Origin: Trema orientale
Lineage: Eukaryota; Streptophyta; Magnoliopsida; Rosales; Cannabaceae
Assembly (NCBI GenBank): GCA_002914845.1
Contig: JXTC01000503.1
Span: forward strand, 39,985-103,984
Length of the DNA: 64,000 nt
Reading direction: 5' to 3'
The position numbers and the translations under genes are program-made. Of the stretch, positions 37,196-48,265 are shown piece after piece. The notes beneath the pieces were generated by a model. The model was not told where the DNA came from and did not search any database. It worked only from the letters and a program-made list of their open reading frames with translations. Each line of letters starts with the position of its first letter. Position 1 is the first letter of the stretch.

Positions 37196-38162
37196 GAAAC
37201 TACTACTGCAAACACTACCGAACAACCTGTTGTGATTAACTCCGTAGCCAATCCCCCAAATCTTATCTCCATCAATGACACTGCCCAACTCCCAATTAAA
37301 CTTTCACCTACCAATTATCCTTTATGGAGAGCCCAGTTTTACTCTCTATTGATTGGTTATGATTTGCTAGGTTACTTAGATGGAACTAAACCTTGCCTAC
37401 CTCCCACTATCACTGAAAATAATGTCTATTCCAAATCCTGCTCATATTCACTGGGAACGCCAGGATAATCTACTTTTGCATGCCATTCTTGCTTCTGCGT
37501 CTGAAGCAGTAATGCCGCTTATTGCCTCTGCTACAACATCTCGTGATACATGGATACGGGTGGCTCGCCTCTACGCCAACAAATCCCGTTCACGAATTAT
37601 GTACTTGAAAGAGCGCCTGCACCTCATGACTAAGGGTACAAAACCAGTCTCTGAGTTTCTCCAGGGACTTAAGTGTGTAGCCAATGAATGAGCCCTAATC
37701 AATGTGTCGCTTGCTGATGATGACATTATAATTTTTGCTCTTAATGGTTTGGGTATTAAATTCAAATATATTGCTGCTGCTGTTCGGGCTCGCGACAATC
37801 CAATAACATTTGAAGAACTCTACGACAAGCTTGTGGATCATAAGGCTAGTCTTAAGTGTGACGAATCTCAAACTGAGTTGTCTCCTATTACAGCTCACTT
37901 TACTCGCTCGGGTGGTAACAAGCCTTTCAACCAGTCCCAACGTTCCTCTGGCTACTCCTAACAACAACGCCTTGGCCATTTCCACAACTAGCAGTATTCC
38001 AACCGTCAGTCGTATTCTAACAATCGTCAGTCATATTCCAACCGTGGGTCTTCTCAGCCTCCACTCATTTGTCAATTCTATGACAAGCGAGGCCACTCTG
38101 CTCGCCAATGCCATACTCTCAAGACGTAGTTCTCTTCTCCACCTCTTGCTAATCATGCCATG

Positions 38163-41100
38163 CTAGATCAATCCCACTCGTCCAACTGGATTGTTGATTC
38201 TGGTGTTGGCATTGCAGAAGTCGTGCCCCCGTCTTGAGATCCTTAACAACAAAAAAGGAAGGGAAAAATTAATAGATGCATTGTTATTTGTGCAAAATTT
38301 TGAAACTAAAATAAAATTTCTTTTAATAGTAGGCAAACACAAAACATTAGACAAGGAAAATTTATTTGGATTATGAGAGAGAAAAGTGGAACCAATGTAG
38401 GTAATGGGGAGCCCAGAGCCATTGCCGATGAGAACATCATTATTGCCGTCATATGTGTTATGTAGAGATAGATTGTCGAGGTCGCTTGTCATGTGGTGCT
38501 GGCATCTATGAATGGCCACAATGAGTTGATACTGCCACTACTTCTCCTTGTGCAATGGTTGGCATTAAAGCTTCACTTAAACAATGGCATGATCGTCTAG
38601 GGCATCTGTCTTCTAAGATACTTCATCATATTCTCAAGTCTAGTAGTCTTCTTGTGTCCTCTCATGTGTCCAATAAATTGTTTTGTGATTCATGTCTATG
38701 TAATAAGAGTCATAAACTTCCTTTTGGTAATTCTTCATTGTCAGTCGTCGTCCTTTAGATTTAGTTTATTCGGATGTTTGGGGAACTTCACCTATTCCTG
38801 CAATAAATGGTTTCAAGTACTATGTTATTTTTATTGATCATTTCTCTAAATATATTTGGCTCTATCCTATTAAATTAAAATTTGATCTTATGTCAATTTT
38901 CACTAAATTTAAGGCAACTGTTGAACGCTTTTTCAATGCCAAACTTGTTACACTTTACACTGATATGGGTGGGGAATATCAAAATCTGTGTTCATCAATT
39001 CAAAATTTGCGAATTCAACATCTCATTACTCCATATACACCAGAACACAATGGCATTGCAGTCCGACGTCACCGCCATATTGTCGAAACAGGTCTCACCC
39101 TTATGCACACTGCTTCTATTGCATTGTCTTGCTGGCCATTCGCTTTTCAAACAGCCACATATTTAATTAATAAATTACCCACTCTAATACTCCATCACAA
39201 ATTTCCGTTTGAAGTCCTCTTCAATTCCCATACAAACTACACCAAGCTTAAAACATTTGGATGTTTATGTTATCCTTGGCTTCGTCCGTACACCCACCAT
39301 AAACTCAAAGCGCGTTCTACTCCATGTATCTTTCTCGGTTATTCCACTCAACAAAGTGCTTACAAATGTCTCAATCTCACTACACAAAAGATAGTTCTCT
39401 CTAGACATGTCCAATTCATTGAGTCTGTCTTTCCATTCTCCTCTCATCAGTCATCATTTATCACCCCACATGATATACAGAAATGGTCTTCCTGTTCTCC
39501 CTTCATTATTGCTCTACAAGATACTCACTTTACAATTCCTTTAGATTCTCATGCCTCCCCACTTTTGACGGTTCCTACTGCCACAGCTACCACTGCCAAT
39601 GTCAACCCGCGTGTGACAACTCCGGGTGGCCCCTTACAAGCTGACCCTCCTTACCAGTCTGTGCCTCTGTCTACTTCCCCAAAAACTCAACCAAGTCAAC
39701 GTCCGGTGCGCTCCGACCACCGGACATATTCAATGGTTACTCGATCCCAAAATAATATGTACAAACCTAAACAACTCTACAACACCACCAAACATCCACT
39801 ACCAGGACCGCTTGAGCCCACAACTGTCTCTGCTGCTCTCCTTGATCCAAATTGGCGGGTTGCCATGACCGATGAGTTCAATGCTTTGACATGCAATGGA
39901 ACTTGGGAGCTAGTTCCATCTCACCAAACTCAATATGTGGTTGGATGCAAGTGGGTATTTAGAATAAAACGGAGGCCCGATGGCTCTATTGATCGTTACA
40001 AGGCCCGTCTGGTCGCCAAAGGATTCCATCAAAGACCCGAAGTTGACTATAATGATACGTTTAGTCTGGTGGTGAAACATACTACAATCAGAATAGTCAT
40101 ATCCTTGGCTCTACACCATGGTTGGTCTGTTAAACAAATAGACGTCAATAATGCCTTTCTTACATGGCACCTTGCATGAAGAAGTCTACATGATGCAACC
40201 ACCGGGTTTTATTGATCAGTCTCAACTCTCATGTGTGTCGTCTTCGAAAAGCTATTTATGGTCTAAAACAAGCATCCCGTGCTTGGTACAATGAATTGAA
40301 GAAGTTTCTTGTCAATTATGGATTTCAAAACTCCAAATCCGACACATCGCTATTTGTTTACAAAGCTAATGGCACACTAATATATTTTTTTGTTTATGTT
40401 GATGATCTTATTACAGGGTCAAACTTCATGGTTGTTCAACATTTTGTCACTGCTTTGTCAAACAAATTCTCTCTTAAGGACCTTGGCAACCTTCACTATT
40501 TCCTGGGCATGGAGGTGATACCTACCTCTTAGGGGTTGTTCCTTTCACAACATAAATATATTCGAGATGTATTACTACGACACAAAATGGATGGTGCCAA
40601 AGATGTCATAACTCCTATGTCTACAACAGATAAACGTCTTCTCAATGATGGCTTTCCTTTAGTTGATGCCTATGAGTAACGTCAGGTTATTGGTTCTCTT
40701 CAATATCTCTCACTCACTCATCCTGACATTGCATTCTCAGTGAATAAACTTGCACAGTTCATGCATTGCCCATCACAATGTCATTGGTCTGCCGCAAAGC
40801 GCCTACTTCGTTACCTTAAACACACAATACACCATGGTCTTCATCTTAAGCGCCGATGTCCATTATCTCTCTATGCTTTCTCAGATGCCGATTGGGATGG
40901 AAACGTACATGACCGAACATCAACTTCAGCTTATATTGTTTATCTTGGTGGAAATGCCATTTCGTAGTCGTCTCGAAAGCAAAAGTCCTTCGCCCATTCA
41001 TCTACTGAAGTTGAATATCGAGCTGTCGCCTCAATTGCTGCTGAACTTTCTTGGATAACTTCTCGTCTCCATGAACTTGGTGTAAACATCTCACCTCCAT

Positions 41101-41340
41101 CAATCTATTGTGACAATGTCGGGGCGATTTATCTCTGTGCCAACTCGGTGTTTCACTCTCGTATGAAGTATATCGCCATCAACTTTCATTTTGTCCGTGA
41201 CAAAGTGGCTGCTGGCCAACTCAAGGTGTCTCACGTCTCTATACATGATCAACTTGCAGATTTATTAACCAAACCTCTTCCCAAGCACCGCCATCTTCTT
41301 CTACGATCCAAGATTGGTGTCTCCAATAGGAGCACCGTCT
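38163..41340 (+). pseudogene. Copia-A pol remnants: protease (inverted), integrase, RT, RNase H
   Basis: The protease begins NWIVDSG at about 38188, then its remainder is inverted (38206-38505). The plus strand resumes with the GAG-pre-integrase region (KQWHDRLGHLSS, CDSCLCNKSHKLPF). Integrase has YSDVWG and YTDMGGEY, but EHNGIAVRRHRH carries Val for the catalytic Glu (codon 39061-39063). The reverse transcriptase runs from about 39840 with a frameshift near 40165 and contains FVYVDDLI. RNase H follows to DLLTKPLPKHRH. Stops are seen at about 40530, 40677 and 40965. It is a heavily decayed element protein. Confidence 0.88.
38206..38505 (-). repeat. In-place inverted protease segment of Copia-A
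   Basis: On the minus strand this stretch reads as Copia protease sequence (MTSDLDNLSLHNTY, VLIGNGSGLPI, FSLSNVLCLP), ending in a KDLKTGA-type word. The adjoining plus-strand sequence supplies what precedes (VDSG, left) and what follows (YEWP, right). The order is therefore that of a simple inversion of about 300 bases. A gtgttggcat/gtgctggcat word lies at both breakpoints. Confidence 0.85.
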
Positions 41341-41350
41341 TGCGGGGGCA

Positions 41351-41613
41351 TGTTAAGGATATTTGAATCTTCATTTTAAATTCAAATATTATATTTGTTG
41401 AGATCTGTAAATTATCTTTTGAATTTATCTTTTGTATTTCATTTTTAATTTTTGAATTCATTTTTTGTAACTTAGTTAATATATCCTAGCCTAGAATATC
41501 TTCTAGGATATCTATTTTACAGATTGTAGATAGCTCTCTAATACGTGTATATAAAGGCCATATACCTATCAGTGAAAACTAAGCCTTTCTCAATATTATT
41601 TGCATATCTTTTA
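41351..41613 (+). repeat. Copia-A right LTR
   Basis: Intact 263-base LTR starting TGTTAAGG, preceded by the purine tract and followed by the GAACT duplication. It is the template that shows how the left LTR was split. Confidence 0.92.
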
Positions 41614-42474
41614 GAACTGAGCAATGAAATTACCAACACTACATCAAGAACTGGTCAAATCAAGTCAAACAAAAAGTTACTAACACTACCTTCGACGGTT
41701 GGCGCTTTCTTGCTTTCTTAGCAAAGCTTCAACTTTTTACTATAATTTCAGAAATTGACCAAGTTCTCAAGTGACATAAATATACAAGAGCAGCCCTGAA
41801 TTCCCATGAACTTGAACTTATATATGTACCTAATAGCCATAAGAGAATACTAACCGAAATTACCAATCAAGTAGTTTACCTTGTGAGAAATTGTATCAGG
41901 CTATCAGCTTTTCTTCTTAAGCGTTGCCGTCTTCAACATATAGCAATCACTGCATTTGAGAGATCTTAGGAAATATGGGAAAACACTCTCAATATGGCAA
42001 CAGCTGTGTCGTAGACTAAGAGACGCATAGTAAGTGGTTGTCGATGTAAAACCAACGTTTATAAAATTATAAAAAAAAAAAAAAAGCCTCCAAATCCAAA
42101 ATCTGATTGAGCCATAACCATCCAAACACACAATTTAACAACCACGCAAACGCACAAAATAACAACAAACGGCATCAATTTGAATCAAATTTGATACAGG
42201 AATTACCAAATTCGCTAAGAACAGGAAATAACACAAAACCAAAACGCCTCAATTCCAGGTAGATCAATGCTAAAATACCAGCTGGACTCCAAACCAGCTA
42301 ATCCATTCAATTCGAACACTAAAAATCAATAAACGGACTACAACGATCAGAAATCGGATGATTCAAATCGATCAACAACAGTTCAATAAAAGGTGGTCAC
42401 CAAGCCCAGAAACCCAAGGAAAGATCCAGCAAACAAAAAGTGAAAAAATGAAATCAAGAAGGTATCGCGGGACC
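41614..42474. other. Intergenic DNA beside an NTF2-like fragment
   Basis: No gene was recognised. The stretch may include intron or UTR remnants of the NTF2-like pseudogene on the minus strand, because a donor-like GT follows its exon at 42474, but no later exon was found. Confidence 0.35.
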
Positions 42475-42638
42475 TGGCTGAACTTAAGTGTGCGCTACTC
42501 GTAGGCGAGCTGGAGTTTGCCACTAACGGAGACGAGCACGCCGCTGTCGGGGCCAGAGGGTTGCCAATCGAAGATGCTGATACTGTGCCTGCACTGCTCG
42601 AAAAACGAAGCCTTGCCATTTACGGATTTAGCATGAAC
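42475..42638 (-). pseudogene. Nuclear transport factor 2 (NTF2)-like exon fragment
   Basis: The minus-strand frame reads FFEQCRHSISIFDWQPSG, then DSGVLVSVSGKLQLA, then LKFSQ at the exon edge. This matches the middle-to-C-terminal part of plant NTF2, which imports RanGDP into the nucleus (family residues QC.H.I...D.QPSG and GVLVxVxGxLQLA). An in-frame TAG at 42496-42498 lies just before LKFSQ. The N-terminal half and the final exon are not found nearby. The CT-rich, CGCGCG-bearing stretch at 42690-42755 could be an old 5' region. It is probably a broken copy. Confidence 0.65.
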
Positions 42639-42995
42639 TGGGCCATTCTACTTCAATGTCTAGACCTAAAGCAACAAGAAAGAGCTGAGAGAGGTTAGGA
42701 AAAGTGAAAGAGAGTGGGAGGGAGATCTAATTTTTTCACTCCCGCGCGCGCGCCCGTAATTCCTCCTCCTTTTCTTTTTCTTTTTATTTTTATTTATTTT
42801 AAATTTTTCAATTTAAATTTAACCAACGACTACCGCTTACTAAAAAGAAAAATAATAATAACACATGCACTCTAAAAGTGGAACTCCTGATATAATACCT
42901 AATTCCCAACCACTCCACCTACTGAGTTAACCCGGATGCCCTGATATTTCCTCCTTTTAATTGAAGAGAAGTCACACTTTTTACAAATTGATATT

Positions 42996-44479
42996 GAGGA
43001 AATTGCGGGCAAAATATTCGTTTTTAGTCGAAATTTACACTTTAATACTCAATCTTTTTTTCTGACGGCCATAATACATTCCGTCCAAATTTTGTAGCAA
43101 CCGTCTATTTTCTTTATTAAGTGTCACCTCATAGGACACGTGTTGCCTTGAGGTATTATGTCATTTATAAAAAACGTAAAAGAATTAGAAAATTAAAATA
43201 AAATTAAAAAAAAAAAAGAGAAAGAAGTTAAAATACGGGACTCTCTGAAACTCATTCAAGATCAATTTTCTGGGTCTTGCATTTTTTTCTCAAATTTTTC
43301 TCGTGGGAGTGGTGACCCTGAGTCCATACAGGTCTTGCAAAATTTGATTGTTCAATATGTTCAAACTCTCCAAATTGGACTTGAACATCGGATCCCTCCT
43401 CAGGAAATCACTCTTCTTATCAAACTAATCTCCCCAAAAATCTTGAACCACCCACCTTCAACAGCAGTGCGTCCTCGACACTCGCCACTTGCTCGCCTTT
43501 CTCCTCACGATTTTGTTCACAGGGACATCATCGGATCCAAATGCAGTCTTACAACTTAGAAACCCAGGCTAAAGGTCATAGAAGTATCCCGAATCGAGAG
43601 GCCGATTACTCTCCGAACGAGGAGAATCGTCATCTTCGTCCAAATCCTTATCCCTAGGCAAGGACTCGTCTTCATCAAGCTCGTTGATGCGGTCCTCAGT
43701 AGTGTCGTCATTTTCGGAAACGACACCGGAGATATGGGTGTTTGAAAGGGAAATGACGTTGCTGTTATTGTAATAATGAAGCCTCTTGTACAAAAATCTT
43801 ACAAATCAGTGATAATGAAGCCATTTGTACTGACAATGTCAGCAAAAGAGGTGACCATAAAGGGTAACAATCGGGTTTTGAGCTAATTCGACGCAGATAT
43901 TGCATTCGAAATCATTTCCAGAGTAATAAGGGCTCTGAGATGGTACACTAGTTGATTCTCCTAATCCATCTTTTATCTCTAAAAACCCCACAAATTTTTC
44001 AAAATCAATTTCTTGAAATTCACAGAATCCATAATCTAACTAGAGAAATATGCATCTAAGATTTATACATATTAGATCCATAAGATTTAGACATATTATA
44101 TCCTTATATATAAACCATAACCAAAATTACAAAGATCAAATAGGGATCATAAGAAGAAAATGGAACAGTTCAAATATAATAAATTACGAAACTTTCGATT
44201 TCCCCAAAAAAATTTCACATCACAATTTTTACTTTTTTACTCGATTATTTTTTCTTTTTTCTTTTTAAATTTTATTTTATTTTTCATAATTTTTTTAATA
44301 TTTTTTATAAATGACATAATACCTCAAGACCACACGTATCCTATGAGGTGGCACTTAACGGAGAAAATAGACGGTTGCTATAAAATTTGGACAGAAGGTA
44401 TTATTGCCGTCAGAAAAAAAGATCGGATATTAAAGTGTAAATTTTGACTAAGAACGAGTACTTTTGCTCCAATTTTCTC
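42996..44479. mobile_element. Pack-MULE: Mutator-like element carrying a RING-gene fragment
   Basis: The termini GAGGAAATTGCGGGCAAAA and (inverse of right end) GAGAAAATTGGAGCAAAA begin inverted repeats of about 215 bases with roughly 85-90% similarity by eye. A perfect 10-bp duplication AATTGATATT flanks them (42986-42995 and 44480-44489), as expected for Mutator-like elements. There is no transposase. The interior carries a host-gene fragment on the minus strand (43810-43970) and other open but unrecognised sequence (43260-43560 plus, 43569-43793 minus). Gene capture by non-autonomous Mutator elements is the definition of a Pack-MULE. Confidence 0.8.
43810..43970 (-). pseudogene. RMA-type RING E3 ubiquitin ligase fragment captured in the Pack-MULE
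   Basis: The minus-strand frame has GLGESTSVPSQSPYYSGN, then FECNICVELAQNPIVTL, then YGHLFC, a stop, HC and YKWLHYH. This is the N-terminus and first half of the C3HC4 RING of plant RMA ligases, ER-anchored ubiquitin ligases. One zinc-ligand Cys before GHLFC is Tyr and the Trp codon after it is TGA. The second RING half (CPVCK) is absent. The downstream frame 43569-43793 begins with a similar YKRLHYY word and becomes acidic (DEDDDSPRSE); its origin is unknown. Confidence 0.75.
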
Positions 44480-44869
44480 AATTGATATTTGATATTTCCT
44501 CCTTTTAATTGAAGAGAAGTCACGCTTTTTACAAAATGCTCTATTATTAATAATGTTTTTAAAGGCAGATCTATTATTAATATTAAATATTATAAAAAGG
44601 GGATCTAAAAAAATGTTATGAAAATGTCTTACTAAAAAAGTACTTAAAAAACAAGTAAAAAAAATTTATCAAAAAAGGTGAAAAAGTTACATCTTATGTG
44701 TTGTGTTGTTTATGTTCACGTTATATTTGGGTCAAATTGGCCTGTTTAATTGGTAAATTTTTATTAATTTTAGTGTTATTATTTTTGTGAACCTTTTTTT
44801 TTTCAAATATACAAACGTACGTTGTATACAAAGAGAAAAAAAATATTAACACCATAAATTAAATTATGA

Positions 44870-46170
44870 ATTAAGTCAAGAAAGTGAATAGATTGACTTC
44901 CAAATCACTCTGATAAGTGAAATTACATAATGCAAAATACTAGTGTTACATAAGATCAGTCTGAATTTAGGAAAAAAAGCTCAACTAAAGGTGAAATTAT
45001 GAAAATAAGTCAAAAAAAAAAAATTGACTCTCTAAGTCATTTTGATTAGAAAAATTGTATAATACCAAGTATTTAGCATCACATAAGATAAGTCATGGTT
45101 CAGGAAAAATATTCAATTAGAGGTGAAATTATTCAATTAAGTTAATAAAAGGACTAAATTAGTTTCCTATTCATTTAATTAAAGATTTGCATAATACTAA
45201 GTATTAGTATCACATAAGATATTAGGATTATAAATCATGGTCGTTTAGGAAAGATACTCAATTCGATGAAATTATGAAACTAGGTCAACATCGTCACTAA
45301 ATTGACTCTCTAATCACTTTCATTAGAGAAATTACATAAACTTAGTATTAGTATCATATAAGATATTAAGATTATTGGTCATAGTCATTCGGGAAAAATG
45401 TTCAATTAGAGGTGAAATTGTGAAGTTGAGTCAACAAAATTAACTTCATAATCACTTTGGTTATAGAAATTTCATACTACTAAGTATAAATGTCACAAAT
45501 TAGGAAATATGTTTAATTAGGGTCATTTAGTTATTGAACCTTAAATAATATTTTTTTTATCATAGCCTTTTAAAAGTGAAAATTAGTTCAGTAACCTTCT
45601 TTTTAATGAAACTTTTATATTCTCAACAATGCCATTTCCACCAAAAACTTCAAAATTATCATAATTTTTTAGTAAAAAATTAGGATTTGATATTTGGGTA
45701 AGTTAAAATCATGTTTATAGTTTGGCTTTTTCATATTTGGAAGATTTAAATCAAATTAAAATATAGAAATGGTGATTTCAAACCTAAAATCGCGATTTTC
45801 AAGCTCGAAAATCGCGATTGGGAAGAAATCTCTGTCGAACTCAATCAGCCAATCGAGTTTAACTAGAGTTCGGTCCAGTTTGGACACGGCTAGACCCAAC
45901 CCAATCGGGTCTGATTAGACCAGTCGGTTTGACAATTGGTGTATTATTTGTTTTTCCACACCATGTTAGGAAAAAAAAAAAAAAGAAAAAAGAAAATAAA
46001 AAAAAAGAGAAGGTCAGCTTTTAAAAATGGGTTTTGGAGAAGGTTATGGAACCAATTGTTTCGTTTAAATAGACGAGAAATTGTGAAATTAAGTTGACAA
46101 AATCACTAATTGGACTTCCTATTAACTTTGATTAGAGAAATTATATAAAACCAAATATTAGTGTCATAAT
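44870..46170. repeat. Degenerate satellite-like tandem array, about 130-150 base units
   Basis: At least five imperfect head-to-tail units share the order gtcaac/aaattgactctctaatcac, ttgattagagaaatt, ataatactaagtattag, tcacataagat, ggaaaaatattcaattagaggtgaaatt. Approximate starts are 44870, 45000, 45135, 45271 and 45423. A further unit appears at 46075-46170 after about 560 bases of other sequence. Divergence is high, so the array is old. The 44536-44869 segment before it holds nothing recognisable. Confidence 0.6.
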
Positions 46171-46629
46171 AACTCTATAAAAATAAAGTTATTTATAGTC
46201 TTTTTATTTGTCAAATTGTGAGTCTTTTAGGTATTTTCAGTTTAGTTTTTAGATAATCTAAGTTATTTTATTTTATTTTTAGTAATTTATTTTATCTAAT
46301 TATCTTTCTTTTATTTAATTTGAATTGGGTTATTTAGGTTTTTGATATATGTTTTATTTGAATTTAGTTTAATTTAAATATAAGTTTTGATTTATGTTTT
46401 ATTTTGATTTGATTTATATTAAATTAAAAAAAAAGGGAAAAAGAAGAAATATTTCGGAAAAATTGAAGGAAGGTGGAAAAGGAAAACAAATCCTAATCCC
46501 CAAATCTAGCATGTCTCGATACTGGTAAGTCAAATTACTGAGTTGAACTGAGTGGACTCACTAATTCAAGCTCATGGGATGTTGGAGAAAGCTCCAAAAT
46601 CATATCAGAATCTAATATACTTGAATAGA
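46171..46629. other. AT-rich intergenic DNA
   Basis: No recognisable feature. TTATTTGAATTT-type low-complexity sequence dominates. Confidence 0.45.
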
Positions 46630-48265
46630 GCTGTAAATATGAACCGGACCAAACGGGCTGGCCCGCGGCCTGATACTATTTGGGCCTGGTCCCAACTTGG
46701 TGGCTTAAAAAATTTGTCATTTTTGTAATTATTATTAAAAAATGATATTTATCCGAAATAATACCAAGCCGACTCGGGTTTGGCTTGATTTTGGCCCAAC
46801 CCGATATTTATCATGTGGGTTATAGGACCGGGATGGGCCTCCCTTTTATATTTTCGGGTCAGCCCGATCTGACTTGCTACTATTACTGTCATGGCCTGAA
46901 TTTCTTCTTTAGCCCATTAGCCGGGCTGCCCATATGTACACTTGTACACTTGAGTTGTTAATTGGTCCGTGCCGTACTGGCTCAGAAATATTTAGCTGCG
47001 GCACATTTGTACCTCGTGCCGTGCTCGGTCTGTTATGTGCTTGTGCCCGTACTTGATTTTGTGCCGTAATCGTGTCATTATCGTGCTTGTCTAATTTTGT
47101 GTTTAATTGTTCCCGTTTTCAATATTATGCTATTACCATGCCTAATCTTGCCCATTTTCGATATTGACTTATTTTATGTGCCTAATCATGCATGTTTCCG
47201 ATATTATGTTATTGCTGTACCTAATCATGCCCATTTATGATATTATGATATTGTTTTTTATTTTGTTATTTTTGTATCTAACCTTACCTATTTTTTTATA
47301 TCATATATGATTTCAAGCCTAATTATTTCTATTTTCAAACTCTTATTGTTCTTATTTCATAATTGTACTCATTATTGGTTTTTTTTTTTTTTTTCAAATT
47401 TAGTTGTTTTAATACTATTAGATATATTTCCTTCTAAGCAATTATGAATTATAAATTATTAATTATTAGATAATAGAAAGAAATTATTTGAAAATTGAGA
47501 TAACTTTTACGTAAAAATATATCTAGATCGAAATATTATAGTGTACGTGAAAAATGATAATTAATTAAAATTTTTATAGTTAAAGCATATTCCAACTAGG
47601 GCTGGCAATTCGTATTATCGTGTCGTGTTTGGATCAACACGATTATGACACGACACGATAACATCCTAATCTGAACACGACACGATTAATAAACGTGTCA
47701 AAAATTCAAACCCGAATACGACACGATTAATATACATGTAATATGACACAACAGATTTAACCCATTTAATAAATGTGTAATATATAATATTGTGACTTGT
47801 TTGACATAATTATTCAAAATTGACACGATTACTCTAATTTAACACGATTATGTACCAATTAATTCAATTTTACACATATAAATATATTTAGAATTAATCA
47901 AAATCACATTTAAAATATTAAAATATCAATAAATGTATCGTATTAGTGTCGTGTTGACACGACACAGAAATGATCCGTTTAATTAAATGGGTTACATGAG
48001 TTATTTTCAGGTTAAACAGGTTGACCCGAAACTCACTCGTTTATTATACATGTTACACATATCAAATCAAAATTAACACGAAAATTAAATAGATCACCTA
48101 AATCAGTTTACATATGCATGTTATCCATGCCATGCCAGTCTGAATATATTTACTTATCTTGCCGTGCCGTGCCAAACACAGTTGCTAATCATAGCGTATC
48201 AACTTATAATTATGCCGTGTTCGTACCGGTCTATTAGTGCCAACCCATTTTGACACCACTGCACT
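46630..48265. mobile_element. Composite hAT-like non-autonomous elements
   Basis: The outer ends (GAGCTGTAAATATGAACCGG left, inverse of right CAGTGGTGTCAAAATGGG) carry the GGCCCG/CCGTGCCG vocabulary of the GC-rich elements at 14274 and 14818. Inside, a second element appears to begin at 47597 (TAGGGCTGGCAATTCGT) with many CGTGTCGTG/CACGACACG words, including the near-palindrome at about 47949-47968. A degenerate 50-base repeat (cctaatcatgcccattttcgatattatg) fills 47090-47260. Target duplications were not found, so limits are approximate. Confidence 0.4.

Larger units (their letters stand above)
30633..38160 (+). pseudogene. Copia-A gag, split after three codons by Copia-B
   Basis: The start ATGGCCGA at 30633 is followed by the Copia-B insertion, and the frame resumes at 37196 in the duplicated GAAAC, exactly in phase. 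Beyond it, a Gag-like domain begins (LSPTNYPLWRAQFYSLL) and continues in a second frame after a shift near 37425 (HIHWERQDNLLLHAIL). In-frame stops follow at about 37689 and 37959. A decayed zinc knuckle (CQFY...GHSARQC, second Cys replaced by Tyr) is at about 38070-38120. The protein is not makeable. Gag normally forms the virus-like particle of the element. Confidence 0.8.
27194..41613 (+). mobile_element. Copia-A: LTR retrotransposon, nested by two later insertions
   Basis: The element is bounded by 263-base LTRs beginning TGTTAAGGATATTTG and by a 5-bp target duplication GAACT (27189-27193 and 41614-41618). The left LTR is split by the 3.1-kb element at 27437-30547. When that insert and one CCCAA copy are discounted, the left LTR is also exactly 263 bases. 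I count about 13 differences between the LTRs by eye. The primer-binding site TGGTATCAAGAGC (30573) and the purine tract before the right LTR (GCGGGGGCA) are present. Domain order Gag-PR-INT-RT-RH gives Copia; the RNase H tail and Gag style suggest the Ale/Retrofit lineage (inference). The coding region is dead. Confidence 0.9.

Noticed and set aside
47949..47968. Near-palindrome GTGTCGTGTTGACACGACAC as a regulatory operator
   Set aside because: It lies within a non-autonomous element full of CGTGTCGTG words, so it is part of the repeat and not an independent regulatory site.
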